A stretch of DNA of 64,000 bases from Nitrospira sp. (GTDB taxonomy: Bacteria > Nitrospirota > Nitrospiria > Nitrospirales > Nitrospiraceae): contig SWDI01000005.1 in the NCBI GenBank assembly GCA_005116955.1, forward strand, positions 369,063 through 433,062, given 5' to 3'. Positions 1-8,027 of this stretch are shown piece after piece (positions within the stretch are counted from its first letter, which is position 1; every line of letters starts with the position of its first letter). The notes beneath the pieces are model-generated. The model was given only the letters and a program-made list of their open reading frames with translations, was not told the origin of the DNA and ran no database searches. Both the position numbers and the translations under genes were made by a program.

Positions 1-133
1 AGGGTAACCGCTCGCCAAACTACAGGTCCAATATTTTCGTATTTCCTAGTTGATCTTCGCTTTCAGCGTAAGTACATTACTGCACTGTAATATCCTACTC
101 CTAACTATTCGCCTCACTGGAGGTGCCATCATC

Positions 134-1069
134 ATGGGTGAAGCTCTCAAGTTCGACCATTCAATCTCTGGCAGCCGACTACATAGAGTATTTCCTTTCA
201 TTCGCGAAAATGGAGGGACGGCCCTTACAAAGTCCCGCTCGGCACAACTCGTCGCTGAGTCTCAGCCTGAAGTTCCCTCTTCGCTTAAGACGCCATCTCA
301 TCCGTTTACGACTGACATTTTTGATGATCTCACAAGAAGCGAGATGCAGTGTGTGTTGGAAGTCCTTCACCATACAATGCAAGCGACCACTGGAACTGAT
401 GTGCACCATATTCTTCAGTTAGTTCAACGCGTCGTAGCCTCCCCGCTGGTGATCGGTGGCGTCGCTCAGCTGGACCCCAAGGGGACATTCCAGGACTTCA
501 ATAGCGTCATCAATGTCAGTTACTCAAACGACTGGCTGTATCATTATGGCACCAAGGCATATGCGGCGGTTGACCCTGTCCTTCAGTCAGTCCTTTCGAC
601 CTTTCAGACACAGGTATGGGAGCAGACCTACCTGAGCGCCAGTTCCCCGAAGCAATTGGAATTCGTGGAAGAGGCTCGGTCATACGGCCTGACTCATGGT
701 GTCACGACTGGCATGCTCGAACCGGGCCGCAACTTCGCCTCCTTCTTTTCTTTTGCTGGAGGCGAGCCTGCTCACACAGTTCGCTACAAGAAATTGCTCG
801 AATACCTGCTTCCCCATCTGCACCGGATCCTGATCGCAAATGTTCATACCCCTTCTTCCAACCGTGTGAAGGGACTTTCTCCTCGCGAGCTGATGGTTCT
901 CGAATGGATGAAGCAAGGAAAGACGAACTGGGAGATCTCGCGGATCATTGGCGTGAGTGAGCGAACCGTTCGCTTTCACGTAGAAGGCATCTTCATGAAG
1001 CTCGATGTCGGCTCTCGTACACAAGCCGTCGCGTGTGCCATAGAACAAGGCCTATTCCCCAATACGTAA
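134..1069 (+). CDS. LuxR-type transcriptional regulator with autoinducer-binding domain
   Basis: This is a probable acyl-homoserine-lactone receptor and DNA-binding regulator of 311 residues. The autoinducer-binding domain lies at about residues 100-235. It keeps the pocket pattern of the TraR/LuxR family: a Trp near 133, an Asp-Pro pair near 146, a Trp near 161 and the conserved Gly after SYGLTHG. The LuxR-type helix-turn-helix (LSPRELMVLEWM to the C-terminus) is at about 248-311. The N-terminus is some 70 residues longer than in classical LuxR proteins. The start ATG at 134 follows GGAGG; an upstream TTG at 50 would add 28 hydrophobic residues but lacks a good binding site. The gene converges on the synthase gene with only 30 bp between stops. 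Its ligand cannot be told from sequence. Confidence 0.93.
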   Translation: MGEALKFDHSISGSRLHRVFPFIRENGGTALTKSRSAQLVAESQPEVPSSLKTPSHPFTTDIFDDLTRSEMQCVLEVLHHTMQATTGTDVHHILQLVQRVVASPLVIGGVAQLDPKGTFQDFNSVINVSYSNDWLYHYGTKAYAAVDPVLQSVLSTFQTQVWEQTYLSASSPKQLEFVEEARSYGLTHGVTTGMLEPGRNFASFFSFAGGEPAHTVRYKKLLEYLLPHLHRILIANVHTPSSNRVKGLSPRELMVLEWMKQGKTNWEISRIIGVSERTVRFHVEGIFMKLDVGSRTQAVACAIEQGLFPNT

Positions 1070-1099
1070 TTCAGCGAGCCCCGCCCCACCCTTTGCCAG

Positions 1100-1885
1100 C
1101 TACGCTGCAACCAACACCTGATCGGCTTCTACCGACGTCGCAGGATCTCTTAACCCAAGGTGGTACGGCTGCGCCTCACTATCCCCTTCCTTCAAATCTC
1201 TAGCGACAAATCTGCTCCGCTCAAACGACCAAGAACCATCGATGGCGTTCATCCAACGGTAAAAGGACGGTTGCTTCTGGGGACAGGTTTGATGAAACTG
1301 CCCCCAGTCAAGCACTGCGGCGATCGAAACTGCCTGCGCTGGAGGTAGAGACACAGCGGGACTGATCGCTTCGCAGGTGAAACCCATTCCGCGTAAGACC
1401 CGCAGGAATCGTTTTTCAACAACCATGTACAAATAACGCACGTCATTGTGCATCGACCACTGGTAAACACTTTTAAAGAGAACTTGCATCAGGCGATTGG
1501 AAAGCCCCTTATCGGTCAACCTCGGATCGATCGCCAATCGGGTGATCTCCGCCGCATCAGGCGATTTTCTAACCTCACACGTCGGGAGCAGACACGCGCG
1601 GAATTCACTTTCCAACATGAAAGGGAATGAAGAGTTGACCATCCGAAACACTCCGCGGAGTTCCCCACCGCCATCAAATAACCCGACAGAGGTCGCAAAC
1701 GCATCGTACGTATCGTATTCTAGTTCCTCCGGATTTCTAGCCACCCATTGTAACCGCTCGGCAAATACGCGGTGTCTCAGTTTGTAGGCTTGGATCATAT
1801 CAGCCTCTCCCTTTAGGGTCCTGACCAGAAGATCATCTTCATGGAACGCGATCCCTTTTTCCTCTCCGGCTTCTAATACCTGCAT
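1100..1885 (-). CDS. Acyl-homoserine-lactone synthase (LuxI family)
   Basis: This enzyme makes N-acyl-homoserine lactone from S-adenosylmethionine and acyl-ACP. The 261-residue protein carries the invariant LuxI residues: Arg37, Phe41 and Trp47 (RHRVF...W), Asp58 and Asp61 (YDTYD), an Arg near 81 and the Glu113/Arg116 pair (EITR). It is longer than the usual 190-220 residues because of a C-terminal extension of about 50 residues. ATG 1885 was chosen because AAAGGAG lies 8 nt upstream; the frame stays open to 1963. A lux-box palindrome 97-116 bp upstream suggests positive autoregulation by the convergent LuxR-type protein. Acyl chain length cannot be predicted. Confidence 0.96.
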   Translation of the reverse strand: MQVLEAGEEKGIAFHEDDLLVRTLKGEADMIQAYKLRHRVFAERLQWVARNPEELEYDTYDAFATSVGLFDGGGELRGVFRMVNSSFPFMLESEFRACLLPTCEVRKSPDAAEITRLAIDPRLTDKGLSNRLMQVLFKSVYQWSMHNDVRYLYMVVEKRFLRVLRGMGFTCEAISPAVSLPPAQAVSIAAVLDWGQFHQTCPQKQPSFYRWMNAIDGSWSFERSRFVARDLKEGDSEAQPYHLGLRDPATSVEADQVLVAA

Positions 1886-1981
1886 TGGTACGCTCCTTTC
1901 GGTTGGGCCCGTTCGGGCTGAATATGGAACCAATTGGCTCGCGAAGGTGGCGAATGGTTCCATCCTCGGGCACCTGACGTC

Positions 1982-2001
1982 ACCTGGCGTGTCCGCCAGG
2001 T
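1982..2001. promoter_or_regulatory. lux box palindrome
   Basis: This 20-bp palindrome has perfect 8-bp arms (ACCTGGCG / CGCCAGGT) around a 4-bp centre. It has the same ACCTG-N10-CAGGT frame as the Vibrio fischeri lux box. It lies between the synthase gene (start 1885, reverse) and the divergent sensor kinase (start 2092, forward), so it could control either or both. A partial direct copy (CACCTGACGT) lies just to its left. Confidence 0.8.
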
Positions 2002-2091
2002 ACCTTACTCGTCCCTTTCATGTACAAATGCCGACATGGGGCTTTGAACAGCTCAACATGTGGCGAACGCAGTGAGAAGGAGGGATGTGGC

Positions 2092-2892
2092 GTGACACAA
2101 GGCAAGACCAGTTTTCAATTGTTGGACGGTGGGCTTCCATCAACATCCACATTGTCAACGGCTCGGTCGGTACGACCACCGACGGACTCTCTCGACCTCT
2201 ACGGATTGAAGCCTTGCGAAGGCGAGTTAACAACCGCCTTCAAAGCGACGGAAAGCCGGTTGAGCAAACTTCTCGAAGATCGGAGCCGTATCGGGCGAGA
2301 TCTGCATGATTCCGTGCTGCAATCGCTGTATGCCATTGGGTTGAACATTGAAGCGGCTCGGCGGGGCCGGAACGACCAGACGGTCCAACGAAAAGAAACT
2401 GACGACCGGATGATCCTCCAGATCAATCAACTGATTCATGAGGTCCGTGGCATGATCCGAGAGTTAGAGTCGGGGAGCGTTCAAGAGTTTGACTTGTCAT
2501 CGGAGCTCTCCGCGTTATGCACGACCTACGAGCAAGCGGGGCGGTTATCCGTCAAGCTGGAGCTCCAACGTAGCGCCATCGAGGTGCTGACGCACGAGGA
2601 AGAGCGCGAAATCCTGAATATCGTGCGTGAAGCCCTCAGCAATTGCGCGCGGCACGCCGCCGCAACCCGTGCGGCCATCTCGATCCGCATGCGAGACGCG
2701 AGAGTTCGGGTGAGCATCCATGACAATGGCATCGGATTTTCAGCGGCTGGGCAGCCGCGAGGATATGGGCTTGCCAACATGGAGGCTCGAGCAAAGCGAC
2801 TCGGTGGGGCCTTACGGATTCAGTCTAAGGCAGGAGCAGGGACGCACGTCATTGCAGAATTTTCTTTGGAACCTGAGTTGACATCCATATGA
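2092..2892 (+). CDS. NarX-type sensor histidine kinase
   Basis: This is a cytoplasmic histidine kinase of the HisKA_3/NarL-partner class, 266 residues. The dimerisation/phosphoacceptor motif GRDLHDSVLQ places the His near residue 72. The ATPase domain has the N box (EALSNCARHA, about 181), the G1 box DNGIGF (about 212) and a GYGLANM box. No transmembrane or PAS domain is seen, so the input is the first 50 residues or a partner protein. The GTG start at 2092 follows AAGGAGGG by 7 nt; an ATG at 2020 would add 24 residues. The stop overlaps the regulator start by 4 bp, indicating translational coupling. The lux box just upstream suggests quorum control. Confidence 0.93.
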   Translation: MTQGKTSFQLLDGGLPSTSTLSTARSVRPPTDSLDLYGLKPCEGELTTAFKATESRLSKLLEDRSRIGRDLHDSVLQSLYAIGLNIEAARRGRNDQTVQRKETDDRMILQINQLIHEVRGMIRELESGSVQEFDLSSELSALCTTYEQAGRLSVKLELQRSAIEVLTHEEEREILNIVREALSNCARHAAATRAAISIRMRDARVRVSIHDNGIGFSAAGQPRGYGLANMEARAKRLGGALRIQSKAGAGTHVIAEFSLEPELTSI

Positions 2893-3569
2893 AACCATCA
2901 TTGACCAGCATCGTTCTTATTGACGACCATGAGATGGTCCGTCGAGGCTTACGTGCGCTGCTTCACCTTGAACCGGATATGACAATCGTCGCAGAGGCCG
3001 GGACTGTGGCGGACGGTGTCGCAGCCGTTGAGCGTCTCGCCCCTCACATGGTGTTACTCGACGTAAAACTTCCGGACGCCTCGCTGACCGAAGCCTGTCG
3101 ACGGCTTCTGGCTGTTGCACCAAAGCTTCGGATCCTCGTCCTCACCAGTTATGCCGAAGATTCTACGGTGATGGCTGCCGTCCAAAACGGAGCCCACGGC
3201 TACGTACTCAAGGATATTCGAATGGATGAGTTGATTCGTGCCATTCGTACCGTTGCCAGCGGCCAGGGGTATCTCGACCCGCGAGTCACCCAGCAAGCCC
3301 TGCGTTGGATTCGGACCAGTTCACACCTTGGAACGACGTCCCATGGAACCTCTCGACTCTCCCCGCAAGAGCGCTTGATCCTGCCGCTTCTGGCTGAGGG
3401 AAAAACAAATAAAGAGATCGCTGTCCATCTCCGTTTGAGCGACAAAACGGTGAAAAACTACCTGGCCAATATCTTTGACAAGCTTCAAGTCAAGCGTCGG
3501 ACAGAAGCCGTGGCCTGGTTCATGAAGGAAACCCAGGTACCCGGTGGTGCAAGAAGTCAAGGTTTCTAG
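2889..3569 (+). CDS. NarL-type response regulator
   Basis: This is the cognate partner of the kinase immediately upstream, 226 residues. The receiver domain has the acidic pair in LIDDHE, the phosphoacceptor Asp near 58 (MVLLDV), a Thr in LVLTSY and the Lys in YVLKDI. A LuxR/NarL HTH follows at about 155-216 (LSPQERLILPLL...KTVKNYLANIF). The sequence closely resembles the regulator at 6438, so the two may be paralogues. The stop codon falls inside the left end of the repeat element that follows, so the last residues may have been set by that insertion. Confidence 0.94.
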   Translation: MKPSLTSIVLIDDHEMVRRGLRALLHLEPDMTIVAEAGTVADGVAAVERLAPHMVLLDVKLPDASLTEACRRLLAVAPKLRILVLTSYAEDSTVMAAVQNGAHGYVLKDIRMDELIRAIRTVASGQGYLDPRVTQQALRWIRTSSHLGTTSHGTSRLSPQERLILPLLAEGKTNKEIAVHLRLSDKTVKNYLANIFDKLQVKRRTEAVAWFMKETQVPGGARSQGF

Positions 3570-3860
3570 CAGGCTGCGAACAACATCGGTCGATGCCATC
3601 ATACGGCCAGCAATTTCCGTTTGGTGGTGAGACCGGAATTCCTTCAGAAGACTCAAAAAGGCTGTCGTTCTCACCCGCCCAACCCCGGCGCGCCAGGACA
3701 CGCCACTCCGCGGGCAAGGCCGCAGCGAGCGAAGAAGCAAGGCGTAGACCATTTGCTTTCCTCTACCCATCGCCTGTGTGAACAGGCGTTTGCCCAGGCG
3801 GTGCGCTGAGCCTCTGACCGATGCGAGAAGGCCGCTGGTGGACTTGTTCAGCAGCCTGCT
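3568..3860. repeat. MITE-like inverted-repeat element
   Basis: A 293-bp non-coding stretch is bounded by inverted ends, AGCAGGCTGC at 3568-3577 and GCAGCCTGCT at 3851-3860. Just inside, the match continues imperfectly (GAACAA against TTGTTC). It has no convincing reading frame. It begins within the stop codon of the preceding regulator and fills most of the gap to the next kinase gene. The structure fits a non-autonomous miniature element; no transposase is present here. Confidence 0.55.
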
Positions 3861-4030
3861 GCCCACAAATATTCGCCATTCATCTCTCCTGCCTCCACCA
3901 CCACTCTGGCATTGGAAACCTCATAGGCTCTATACTGTGCGCGAAGTTGACATTATACGATTGACCTACCTGCAATGCGTCAAAGGCTAGCCCTGTCGTC
4001 TTATCTGACAGGACACCAGAGCCCTTCCCT

Positions 4031-6445
4031 ATGAGTACGCCGCTGGATACCGATTGTTCACTATCCACCGAACTTGTCGATCTCCGCCGACATGTTCGTG
4101 AATTGCAGCAGGCATTGGCTCAGGCAGAACAAGACCATGTCTCGGCGCAGACATCAGCACTTGGGGCTGCCCAGATAGGCACATGGGAGTGGGACAGCCA
4201 TACCAATCGTGTCATATGGTCATTGGAAACCGAGCAAATTTTTGGCATCCCTTCTGATTGCTTTGATGGCACGTATGAGAAGTTCTTCGCACTCGTTCAT
4301 CCAGATGACCGTCAGCGCTTAGGCACTGCTATTGCGAAGGCCGTCGAAGACCGGGCCCTCTACCGAGTCGAACATCGAATCATCACACCGGAGGGCGCCA
4401 TCCTGTGGGTCGCGTGCCGCGGCCGAGCCGTGTTCAAGCAGAACGAACCGGTGACAGGCATGGCCGGCACCATTGAGGACATTACCGCGCGTAAAGAGCT
4501 GGAACTGGCCCAGCAAGACTTTCAAGAAACACTCGAGAGACAAGTCCGCGAACGCACGACGACGCTGGAACAAGCCATTACCGACCTCGAGCAAGAAGCC
4601 GAGCGGAGGCACGGTGTTGAATCCGCGCTCAAGGCGAGCGAGCAGCGCTACCAGTCGTTGTATGAACAGAATCCCTTCATGTACTTCACCCTTACCGCTG
4701 AGGGTACGGTGTTGTCCGTCAATCAGTTTGGGGCTGATCAACTTGGGTATCAGAAGGAAGACCTCGTTGGTCGTTCGATCCTGAACGTGTTTGACACGAA
4801 GGATCACCAGACCGTGCTGACACAGCTCAAGGCCTCTGTAGCCAGTCCATACACGCTGTTTCAGTGGGAGATTCAAAAAACCAGAAAAGACGGGACGAGA
4901 CTATGGGTCAGGGAACGAGCACGGGCCATTTACGATCTCGCCAGGCAACCCCTCGTTCTCATCTCCTGTGAAGACATCACGGAACGCCGCGACGCGGAAG
5001 ACCGGCTTCGGGACAATGAGACACGCTGGATCGCTGGCGAGTTAGACCGGCAGGAATCCGAGCGGGCGCTGCGCGCGTCCGAATTGAAGTTCAGGACATT
5101 CGTTGAAACGACCCGCGACTGGGTTTGGGAAGTCAACGAACATGCCGTCTACACTTATGCCAGCCCGCGTATTCGAGAAATTCTGGGCTATGAACCGGAA
5201 GACGTGATCGGGAAAACCCCGTTCGCCTTGATGCCGCCGGACGAAGCCCTCCGAGTCGCCGGCTTGTTCGGCCCTATTGCGGCGACTCGACGCCCCTTCA
5301 CGCTGCTTGAAAACACGAATCGCCACAAGAATGGACATCTCGTTGTGCTTGAAACCAGCGGCACGCCCATCTTCGACAGCGCCGGAACTTTTCGCGGCTA
5401 TCACGGAATCGATCGGGATATTTCGGCCCGTAAACGCGCCGAGGAAGCCCTACGTGCAGGCGAGTTGCGGCTTCAGCGATTCGTGGCTGAAGCTCCGGTC
5501 GGACTCTGCATCCTTGATGAGAACTGGCGCGCGATCAGCGCGAACAAAGCCATGAGCGAGATCACAGGGTATGCAGAACATGAAATCGTGGGCAGCACCT
5601 ATGCCCTCTACACACACCCGGAAGATCTTGCGGCCAATATCATGTTGACGGATGAGTTTTTCCGCGGGGTTCGATCGGAATACACCTACGAAAAACGGTA
5701 CATTCGTAAGTCCGGTGAAATTATTTGGGTCTCCGTCAAAGCCACCCGAATCGAGTTATCGGGCCATGCTGGGCCACTTCTCCTGGCGGCGGTTCAGGAT
5801 ATTACCGAGCGCAAACTCGCGATGGAAGAACGTGAGCAGTTGAGCCGGGACCTGCACGACAATATTTTGCAAGCCCTCTACGCAGTCGGCATGCAACTGG
5901 AAGCCGGCAAGTTGTCGATGGGGAAATCGCCTCGGAAGTCGAAACTCCATATGGCGCAAGCCGTAAACCAGCTCAACGCACTGATGCTTGATATCCGGCG
6001 ATTCATTACCTCGTTGACCCGGCGTACGACGACGCAATTGGATTTTGGACCAGCCCTGCGACAGCTCGTCATATTGATGTCCGGGGCAAATCAGGCCCCG
6101 CCTGAACTGGAGATCGTAAACCCGGTGCTGTCCTTCATCACACCTACGCTGGGAGAACAGTTGCTGAACATTGTACGAGAAGCCCTCAGCAATAGTACCC
6201 GCCATGCGCAGGCATCCCATCGCTGGATTCGACTCAGCCTGGTGGAAAATGTCGTCCAGTTGATCGTCGGTGATAATGGGGTCGGATTTTCGACTGTGCG
6301 CAAACGTCGAGCCGGTCATGGATTGCGCAACATGGCAGCCCGAGCCAAGCAGATCTCCGCCATCTTTACGCTCAAGAGCGCACCGGGGGAAGGAACCCGC
6401 GTGATGGTCGACATTCCACTGAAGAAGGAACACCTCTATGAATAA
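4031..6445 (+). CDS. Multi-PAS sensor histidine kinase, NarX type
   Basis: This large soluble sensor has 804 residues. Four PAS domains are visible at about 45-155, 208-320, 349-465 and 473-595, the first two joined by a charged coiled coil at about 160-200. They are followed by HisKA_3 (SRDLHDNILQ, His near 609) and an ATPase domain with EALSNSTRHA, DNGVGF and GHGLRNM. No membrane segments are seen, so the PAS domains probably sense an intracellular ligand, redox state or gas; none has an obvious heme or flavin signature. ATG 4031 was chosen, although no strong ribosome binding site precedes it. The gene overlaps the next response regulator by 8 bp and is clearly paired with it. Confidence 0.93.
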   Translation: MSTPLDTDCSLSTELVDLRRHVRELQQALAQAEQDHVSAQTSALGAAQIGTWEWDSHTNRVIWSLETEQIFGIPSDCFDGTYEKFFALVHPDDRQRLGTAIAKAVEDRALYRVEHRIITPEGAILWVACRGRAVFKQNEPVTGMAGTIEDITARKELELAQQDFQETLERQVRERTTTLEQAITDLEQEAERRHGVESALKASEQRYQSLYEQNPFMYFTLTAEGTVLSVNQFGADQLGYQKEDLVGRSILNVFDTKDHQTVLTQLKASVASPYTLFQWEIQKTRKDGTRLWVRERARAIYDLARQPLVLISCEDITERRDAEDRLRDNETRWIAGELDRQESERALRASELKFRTFVETTRDWVWEVNEHAVYTYASPRIREILGYEPEDVIGKTPFALMPPDEALRVAGLFGPIAATRRPFTLLENTNRHKNGHLVVLETSGTPIFDSAGTFRGYHGIDRDISARKRAEEALRAGELRLQRFVAEAPVGLCILDENWRAISANKAMSEITGYAEHEIVGSTYALYTHPEDLAANIMLTDEFFRGVRSEYTYEKRYIRKSGEIIWVSVKATRIELSGHAGPLLLAAVQDITERKLAMEEREQLSRDLHDNILQALYAVGMQLEAGKLSMGKSPRKSKLHMAQAVNQLNALMLDIRRFITSLTRRTTTQLDFGPALRQLVILMSGANQAPPELEIVNPVLSFITPTLGEQLLNIVREALSNSTRHAQASHRWIRLSLVENVVQLIVGDNGVGFSTVRKRRAGHGLRNMAARAKQISAIFTLKSAPGEGTRVMVDIPLKKEHLYE

Positions 6446-7121
6446 GTCTAAACCAATTCGGCTGGTCATTGTGGACGATCATGAAGTCGTACGTATCGGG
6501 CTCTGTGCGGTCCTCAATTTGACGCCTGGCATGAAGGTGGTAGGTCAAGGTGGGCAGATGGAGGAGGCGAAGACACTCTGTGCTCGTCTAAAACCGGACG
6601 TCGTCTTACTCGATATTCGACTGCCGGACGGCAGTGGGGTCGATGCCGCTCGTGAGATTCTTGCCAAATGTCCCAAGACACGCGTGTTGTTTTTGACGAG
6701 TTTCGCCGACGACCATACGGTCCTAGAGGCTATTCTGTCCGGTGCCCAAGGATACATTCTTAAAGATATCGCATCCGAGGCGTTGGTTCGTGCCATTCGA
6801 ACCGTCTACGCTGGCCAGCCCGTCATTGATCCCCGCTTGACCAAACACACCATGGAGTGGCTCAAGCACGTCTACACAGAGCCAGGCCAATCCAAACGAC
6901 CACTCCTGTCACCGCAAGAACAACGTCTCCTTCCCTTGGTGGCAAAAGGCCTCACCAACAAAGAAATCGCCATCGACCTCAGCTTGAGTGAAAAAACCGT
7001 CAAGAACTATCTCGCGAATATCTATTCAAAGCTGAACATCGGGCGCCGATCCCAGATTGCCGCCTTCTATGCCGGGAGCTTTAAGGGCTCGGAGGTGCGT
7101 TTACCCATGGCGACTCGCTGA
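6438..7121 (+). CDS. NarL-type response regulator
   Basis: This 227-residue partner of the multi-PAS kinase has a complete receiver domain: DDHE acidic pair, phosphoacceptor Asp near 59 (VVLLDI), Thr in LFLTSF and Lys in YILKDI. The C-terminal LuxR/NarL HTH (LSPQEQRLLPLV...KTVKNYLANIY) belongs to the same subfamily as the regulators at 2889 and 14848. Its start lies inside the end of the kinase gene, so translation is probably coupled. Targets are unknown. Confidence 0.94.
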   Translation: MNKSKPIRLVIVDDHEVVRIGLCAVLNLTPGMKVVGQGGQMEEAKTLCARLKPDVVLLDIRLPDGSGVDAAREILAKCPKTRVLFLTSFADDHTVLEAILSGAQGYILKDIASEALVRAIRTVYAGQPVIDPRLTKHTMEWLKHVYTEPGQSKRPLLSPQEQRLLPLVAKGLTNKEIAIDLSLSEKTVKNYLANIYSKLNIGRRSQIAAFYAGSFKGSEVRLPMATR

Positions 7122-7383
7122 GCCAGTCATGGCTGACACGAGAGGAATGACTCCTCATCGCAACGCGTGTGGATGCTCGCCTGTTGTTGCCACTGCGGAA
7201 AGAGCCTCGCCGCCTGGCAGTCCCCATCTGCCCAACGTATCGATCTCTCCCTGGATCACTCACACGACCCACCCGCATGGCGATGGATGGAATTGACAGC
7301 TTGGAATGCACTGACTAGGATACGCTCCGCTGTCCATTCGTCACTGAAGCACCTGTATCGTTGTCCTGTTTAGGAGGAATTTG

Positions 7384-7959
7384 ATGTCCGATTCTGACTC
7401 ACCAGAATCTCGAGAGATGCACAAATCACTGAAGACGTCGCACTCGGCCAGCAATCACGTCGAGGCAACGTTCGAATCCATCATCTTTGCCAGTCGGTGG
7501 ATTCAAGCCCCGCTCTATGGCGGACTCATCGTGGCGGAATTACTCTATGCCTACAAGTTTCTTCTCGAGCTCTGGGAAATGGTGCTCCACATCAACAAGA
7601 TGGATGAAACGGTCTTCATGCTGGGAGTTCTGGGGTTGATCGATGTGACGATGGTCGCGAATTTGCTGACCATGGTGATCATCGGCGGGTATGCGACGTT
7701 CGTCAGCAAGCTTGATTTGGAGCAGCATCCAGACCGACCCGAGTGGCTGACTCATGTCGATCCCGGGACCATTAAGATCAAGCTGGCGGCTTCGTTAATC
7801 GGAATATCAAGCATTCATCTTTTGAAGGGGTTTGTGGATGTCGCCAATGAAAACCCGGAACATCTGAAGTGGAAGATCTTCATTCACATGACTTTCTTAG
7901 CGTCTGCCATTTTGCTGGCATGGACCGACAAGATCATGCAGAAGGACAAGAAGCATTGA
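7384..7959 (+). CDS. UPF0114 (YqhA-type) membrane protein
   Basis: This 191-residue integral membrane protein is of the YqhA/UPF0114 family (TIGR00645-like), whose function is not established. After a hydrophilic N-terminus of about 30 residues there are hydrophobic segments at roughly 40-65, 80-110, 132-152 and 163-182. Family-like stretches include ASRWIQAPLYGGL and VDVTMVANLL-type sequence. ATG 7384 follows AGGAGG by 6 nt; a TTG one codon earlier is less likely. It stands alone between signalling genes, with 262 bp of non-coding sequence upstream, so it is probably monocistronic. Confidence 0.88.
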   Translation: MSDSDSPESREMHKSLKTSHSASNHVEATFESIIFASRWIQAPLYGGLIVAELLYAYKFLLELWEMVLHINKMDETVFMLGVLGLIDVTMVANLLTMVIIGGYATFVSKLDLEQHPDRPEWLTHVDPGTIKIKLAASLIGISSIHLLKGFVDVANENPEHLKWKIFIHMTFLASAILLAWTDKIMQKDKKH

Positions 7960-8027
7960 AGAATGACGAGGCCCTGCCGTGAATCACTCAAAACGATAGC
8001 CGGTCATAGGGGTACCGCAGCGTCCGT

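Noticed and set aside
50-133. An upstream TTG start adding 28 residues to the LuxR-type regulator
   Set aside because: The extension is hydrophobic with no ribosome binding site, whereas ATG 134 has GGAGG at good spacing.
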